Of a DNA stretch of 64,000 bases, positions 58,393 to 64,000 are shown piece by piece. Under the pieces are notes generated by a model. That model ran no database searches. It was not told where the DNA came from and was given only the letters and a program-made list of their open reading frames with translations. The DNA is taken from the NCBI GenBank assembly GCA_024345305.1, contig BRON01000007.1:744001-808000 (forward strand). The letters run 5' to 3'. A program made the translations under genes and the position numbers. Position 1 is the stretch's first letter. Every line of letters begins with the position of its first letter. Origin of the DNA: Mrakia gelida (Eukaryota > Basidiomycota > Tremellomycetes > Cystofilobasidiales > Mrakiaceae).

Positions 58393-59223
58393 CTACTTGG
58401 AGGAGGAAGAGAACTTGGTGACCGACTTGGTACCCTCACTGTGAAAGACGAACGAAGGGAAAAAGAGGTCAGCGAGCTGAAACGAGTACGAGGCGAGGAA
58501 GAAGAGAAGGATGGGAAGGGAAGAGGAGGGAAGAAGAAGAGATGAGGACGAACGAGATAGCGTGCTTGGAAAGCTCTCCGGGGAGGATGAGTCGGACGGC
58601 GGTCTGGATCTCTCGCGAGGAGATGGTGGACTTCTTGTTGTAGGAAGCGAGCTTGGAAGCCTCGGAGGCGATTCGCTCGAAGATGTCGTTGACGAAGGAG
58701 TTGAGGATGGACATGGCCTTGTTGGAGATACCAGTGTCGGGGTGGACCTGAGGGAGGGAAGGGAAGGGAGTGGAAGAGGGGAGAGGTGAGAGTCAGCTTT
58801 GAGCTTCGTCGAAAACGCAAACACGGCCGCCCTTTCTGCCACCATGAACCGATACCCGTTCTACCACCACGAGAAGGTCGAGAAAGAGGAGAAGAAGAGG
58901 ATGGGAAGGACGACTAACCTGCTTGAGGACCTTGTAGATGTAGGAAGAGTAGGTCTCGACTCGCTTCTTGTTCCTCTTCTTCTTGTCACCCTCAGCCTTA
59001 GGAGCCTTGGAGGTGGTAGACTTCTTAGCGGGAGCCTTGGAAGCAGGGGCCTTGGAGGCGGCTGCAGAAGAGGAAAGAAGGCGAGAAGGGGAGGAGAAGG
59101 TCAGAACGAGTCGTCGAGAGCGCGAGAAGACGAGACGAAGAGGTGGAAAGGAGGAGGTTTGTACTCACGAGCCTTCTGGGCGGGAGCCTTGGAGGCGGTG
59201 GTGGAAGCGGGCTTAGGGGCCAT
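58393..59223 (-). CDS. HTB1: Histone H2B
   Basis: Core nucleosome histone. Exons 59169-59223, 58919-59061, 58554-58747, 58393-58438 (145 aa). The tail carries Ala/Lys repeats ([19 protein letters not shown]), then [60 protein letters not shown] and [20 protein letters not shown], all close to consensus. The C-terminus [14 protein letters not shown] contains the conserved ubiquitinated lysine context (TKFSSS). Three introns are unusual compared with ascomycete yeasts but normal for basidiomycetes. Paired divergently with H2A. Confidence 0.98.
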
Positions 59224-59926
59224 GTTGAGAGAGTGAAGTAGAGGTGAGGGGGTGAAGGAAGGGAAGAGTTTGAGAGGGAAGAGTGTGGTTGGAGGGAAGG
59301 AAGGAGGAGAGGGGGGCGAAGAGAGAAGAAGAGCTCAGCTTTCGAGAGGAGCGTTCTCGCCCTCGTGTCGTCTCGCCTCTATACCGCCGTCCCTTTTAAC
59401 TTTCATCAGCTCAAAGTTTCGAAAGAGTAGAGAGACAAAGTATAGCTGTCTAGTCGTACCCTTAAAAGTGAAATCAGAGGAGTCGTCTCTCAGCTCTCCC
59501 TCTCCCTCCCTCCAAGAACGATCTCAGATTTTCACATTTCTGACTTCACAGGCGAGTTTCTGTGTGCGTTTTGAGCACCTCTCTGCGTCGAAGAAAGTCT
59601 ATCGAACATGGAGGTTTGGTGTTGGAGTTGTGAAAGTACACGTCGCCTCCAAACAGTCGCTTTTCGCCCTCTGCCTTTTGAGCCCTTCCTCCTCTCCTCC
59701 TTCTTCTGCCCTCCAACCACATTCTCCCCTCTTTCTTCAACTAAACCACCCACTCTCTCACCCCTACACCCCCCACCCAACCCACTTTATCAACGTGAGT
59801 TCTATACTTCCTCTTTTTCTCGTCGTTTGAGCTCACCTCATCGACGAGCTCGACTTTCCTTCCCCCCTTCGTCGAACCACTCAAGCTGACTTCTCCTCTT
59901 CTCTTCTTCGTTCTCGCTCTCTCAGT
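59224..59926. promoter_or_regulatory. Shared H2B/H2A divergent promoter with H2A 5' UTR intron
   Basis: 703 bp between the two histone start codons. The H2A side has a 5' UTR intron (donor GTGAGT at 59795, acceptor CTCAG ending 59925, one base before the ATG). CTTTTAACTTTC near 59393 and CTTAAAAGTGAAA near 59461 are the two A/T-richer, mirror-like blocks. Joint regulation of the pair is known for histone genes; specific sites were not identified. Confidence 0.7.
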
Positions 59927-60649
<723 letters not shown>

Positions 60650-62028
60650 ACTAGTCTCTCGTACTCTAGTTTCTCCTTGGTCTCGCTTCTTTGGAGGTGC
60701 TCGTCTCCTTCCTTCTTAGACTGCTCGCGTGGTGGTCGACCTTCGTCTTTGATGTCTCGTTTTCTTTTATGCCATGCATGTCCTAACGTATCACCTTTCC
60801 CCTCTCCTAAGCGAGAAGGTCATCTAAGGAGAGCGAAACGAACACGCGAGAGAGACGGGTCTTTGCTCAAAAGGAAGCAGAGAAGATAGCCAGCACGCTG
60901 TCCCCTTACGTAGACCCTTCCACTCAGAACGAGCAGAAGAGTCCGCAGAGAAAAGACGTCTGACCTCCCGTCGTTCGCGCGAAAGCGAAGAGGACGAGAT
61001 GGCGGAGGAGGCACCCCTCAGGCAGGAAGGATCAGTCCTCCTTCGCCCAAAAAGAACACCAACTCAAGCCCCATTCGAACCACCCCCGATCCTCAAGTCC
61101 AGAAGGAAACCGGAGAAGGTCGCGATGCAGAGCAGAGCGCAGACCTACGAGAGGAAAGGGCAACGATGGCGAGGCACGAAGGAGTTGGCGACGTCAAGTG
61201 GAGAGAGTAGAGTAAGAGACCCGTGCATCCGGACTCGTAAGAGTAACCAGCGAGGACTTGTCTCGAGGTTGTTACGAACGAATCAACGAAGCGTACAGAG
61301 CACGAGAAGCTTGAGACACTGGTGAGAGTGCTCGTCCTCTAGATCTGAGATGGCTCAGCTTCCCTTTTCAAGGTCGCTACCAGTCAATCAGGGCGCCCTC
61401 GTATGTCTCGTCAAGACGCCAGAGGGGCGCCAAGGGTCCTCCCTCTCCTCCCCTGTAGACGATTTTGGGAAAGTGGAAGGATGCGAACATCGAAGGGGAG
61501 CGAAGAGACGAACGAGCGAACGACGAAGCTCACCTCTCCCCCTTCCACTCCCACAGAGCATCACGGTGCGAGAGAATGGGAGAGAAACGAAGCATCTCCC
61601 AGACCTGCATCTCCGGTTTTGGGTTGGGTAGCGCTACCTACTTAAGCCTTTGGAGCAAGGAGAGAGACACCCTGCTTGTCCCTGAACTTCGTTCGAGGCT
61701 GGTGGTCGAGGAGGAAAGGCAGGTTGGAGCGAGGAGGGGAGAAAGATGGAGGGGATTTGAGTCGTTGTTTTTGCAGATCTTGTTTCGTGGCTCTTTCTGG
61801 GATAGACAGCTTCATCTGGGGGGCTTCCGAGAGGGCAAAAATTCCAAGGGTGGGTTGGCACTCGAGTTCTAAACGCGACCCAAAGCTGTGAGCTCGCTCG
61901 GACTTGATCATGAGCCGACCGTTGCCTTCTCTCTCTTCTCGAGCAGCTCTCAACCACCAGCACTCCTTCTCGAAGGATCTATACCCCCTCCCACCCACTC
62001 GACCTCATCTCCTCCACGTCTTCGTAGG
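60650..62028. other. Long spacer
   Basis: H2A 3' flank and upstream region of the HID1-family gene. A 108-codon + strand frame from ATG 60999 is basic and has no recognisable feature. No gene supported. Confidence 0.4.
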
Positions 62029-64000
62029 ATGTTCTCCTCCGTTTCCAAAGCAGGAGCTTCTGCTCTCGGACTTCTTTACAACAGCGCTGAAGATGCCAAG
62101 CTGGCTTTCCGAACAAAGCAGGGAGGAGTGAAGAGGCTGCAAGGAGGAGAGGTGAGTTCACATCATCGTAGAGGTGTCGGTTGGGTGTGTCTTGCTGGTG
62201 CGAGAGAGTGAGAGCCTGAAGAGTGGAGGGGAGAGGAGAAGGAGAGCGAGGAGGAAGGTCGTCGACGCCGCGGTTGAATCGAGAGCATGAGTCTCGACGT
62301 GGAACTCTCTTCTTTTGAGCTCTCCGGGGGCCAGAGGTCGGATGTATAGAGGTGGAAGGGAGGTGGTAGAAGCGAGAAGGATGTTGGAGCTCTCAGTCTC
62401 GCAGAGGCGAGGCAGCTCGAGCTGATCTCGTAAGAACGAGCTCAACAACGAAGGGAGGAGCTCGCTGTCCTTCCTTCAACATCTTCCAGTCCTTCTCGAG
62501 CTCCCAGACTCCATTTCGTTCGACCCAAGAGCGTCTACTAACCTCTTTGTGTGATCTTGTATGTGATCCAGACCATCTCTCCCAACGACGTCGCCTACTG
62601 GTCTCAGGTGAGCTCGAGTTTCATCTCCTCCCTCCCCCCTCGTCACTCAACTCTCTCGCTCAACTCCTCCCCTTCCTCTCTCTCCAGTTCTACATGCTCT
62701 TCGACTCAGCTTCAGAGGTCTACTCACTCATCACCCTGGAAGATAGTGAGCTCAAGTTCCATCTCTCTGCGACCTTCCATCGAGCTCACGAGCTGACCTC
62801 ATCTCTCCCCCTCCTCTCCTTGTCTTCCAGTCCGTCAAACGCTTATCCTCAACCCGGTCAACCTCCAATCGCTCATCACCTTTCTCTCCAATCACCTCTT
62901 CTCCCTCCTCTCCTCCCCACTCTTCCCCTCGCCCATCTCAACCTCCACCCTCACCTCCCTCCTCCCATCGCGCTCCTCCTCCTCCTCCGCCGACCCAACA
63001 GCCGAAGCTCTCAACTGTCTACGCGTCCTAGGAAGGATCCTCCCCGTTCTCTACGAGGCGGAGGGCCTAGAGGGATCGAACTTGGGTGACGAGGAGGGTC
63101 GGCGATTCGTGCAGGAGGTGTTGTGGAGGAAAGGCGAGGAGACGCTGGAGGAGGAGGAGGAGGAGGGAGAGGGAGAGGATCAGTTCGTGATTGACGACGA
63201 CGACGAGGAGGAGGCAGAGGATGGGCTGGGAACGGCCGAGCAGCCCTCGACTCCTGGTGCGCCCAAGAAGAAGGGGAGCAGGGTCGTGGAGGTGCCTAGT
63301 TTGGCGGATAGGTTGTTCCATACCGTCGTCGACTTGATGTTCACCGAAGGCTTCACGCTTCCTCCTGGAGTCGGAGGAGCTGGAGGAGACAAGGTCAACT
63401 ACTGTATCTGGTGAGTCGCGTCTTCACCTTTTCTCTCTTACGCGTTCGCGCGATGCTGATAGTCGTTTGATTTGATGCACGCAGGGAACGAGGAGTCGGA
63501 TCAACCGTCAACGTCGGATCGACCGCTCAACTCGACGAGAACAAGGTCGAGGTTCTTCGTTCGTCCTCTTTCTTCGTCTCTCTCCCTTTTGAACCTCACT
63601 GACCCGCACCCGCTCTTCTCCTTCGCAGGCTTCTTCCTCCTCCTCCTCTCCACGCCCATCTACACCCCACCTCCCCTCCTCCCTTCGATCCCCTCCCTCC
63701 CTCTCCTCCTCCTCACCCACAAAACCGAACGTCGACTCGTCCTCTCCCTCCTCTGCTCCTTCCTCAACACAGCACTCAACCCCAACCCCGTAGCTCTCCT
63801 CGGAGTCCTCCCCTACTCGCATCTCCTCGCGCCTGGCGGGAAGGGAATCGGAGGGTTCGGAGGAGGTGCTGGTGGGCGGGAAGGCAGAGAAGGGTTGAGG
63901 AAGAAGGCTCTGCAGGGACTGCTGGCTGGGTTGGATTACTGGTGCGAGGAAGAAACGGCGGCGGGGAGGAGCTTCGGGGAGAATGGAGAGGAGGAGACGG
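62029..64000 (+). CDS. HID1: HID1-family protein, N-terminal part (3' end outside window)
   Basis: HID1 proteins act at the Golgi in secretory sorting; the fission yeast member Ftp105 anchors a deubiquitinase there. Exons 62029-62151, 62572-62607, 62688-62745, 62831-63410, 63485-63558, 63629 onward. The start MFSSVSKAGASALGLLYNSA is myristoylation-unlike, but the following VAYWSQFYMLFDSASEVYSL, LNPVNLQSLITFLSNHLF, CLRVLGRILPVLYEAEG, LPPGVGGAGG and VNYCIWERGVGST fit the HID1 domain in order. An acidic insert (EEEEEEGEGEDQFVIDDDDE) splits the region near residues 190-225. The first intron is long (420 nt). The reading frame is open to the window edge. Confidence 0.85.

Noticed and set aside
60999..61325. 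108-codon basic open frame
   Set aside because: Same reason: no domain, no splice context, no neighbour logic.

Overview
The window is nuclear DNA from a fungus, most likely a GC-rich basidiomycete yeast of the Rhodotorula/Rhodosporidium/Sporobolomyces kind (Microbotryomycetes). This rests on very dense short spliceosomal introns (most 50-110 nt, with CTGAC or CTAAC branch sites and pyrimidine-rich 3' ends), microexons, strong C/T-rich leaders, and a gene set typical of fungi (PEX19, NOP9, fibrillarin, NPC1, divergent H2A/H2B). The placement is an inference from style, not from a database match. No tRNA, rRNA, CRISPR array or intact transposon was seen. I assembled the exons by hand from splice signals, reading frame and family motifs. 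For every gene listed with a complete model the summed exon length is a multiple of three.

Left part (1-18.6 kb): the 3' half of a dihydroxyacetone kinase (+); a small tail-anchored-looking hypothetical protein (-); UDP-glucose 4-epimerase (+); NOP9 pumilio-repeat ribosome biogenesis factor (-), divergent from a polynucleotide-kinase-like P-loop protein with an RGG tail (+); PEX19 with a CaaX box (-); a weak hypothetical gene (+); a short-chain dehydrogenase (+); a DUF427 protein (-).

Middle (19-37 kb): fibrillarin (-); a USP10/Ubp3-type deubiquitinase (+); an orphan helical protein with an apparent frameshift (+); a second short-chain dehydrogenase with the same exon structure as the first, in inverted orientation (-); a mannose-6-phosphate-receptor-like membrane protein (-); a three-unit F-box gene or array with a frameshifted middle unit (+); and, most striking, a secreted repeat-peptide precursor (-) with five perfectly conserved copies of the nonapeptide GLRNGANPL, the first four each opening a separate exon and the fifth finishing exactly at the stop codon.

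Right part (38-64 kb): NPC1/NCR1 sterol transporter (-); a small membrane protein that may be a complex I accessory subunit (+); NIF3 (+); a single-pass membrane protein (-); a six-blade kelch protein (-); three small coiled-coil or Ser-rich orphans (+); a dispersed fourth F-box copy (+, also frameshifted); divergent histones H2B (-) and H2A (+); and the 5' part of a HID1-family gene (+) that runs off the window.

The genes are mostly unrelated housekeeping loci. Features that stand out are the peptide precursor, local gene-family duplication (dehydrogenases, F-box units), the large number of GACGCGTC palindromes in introns and spacers, and unusual splice-site and microexon usage.
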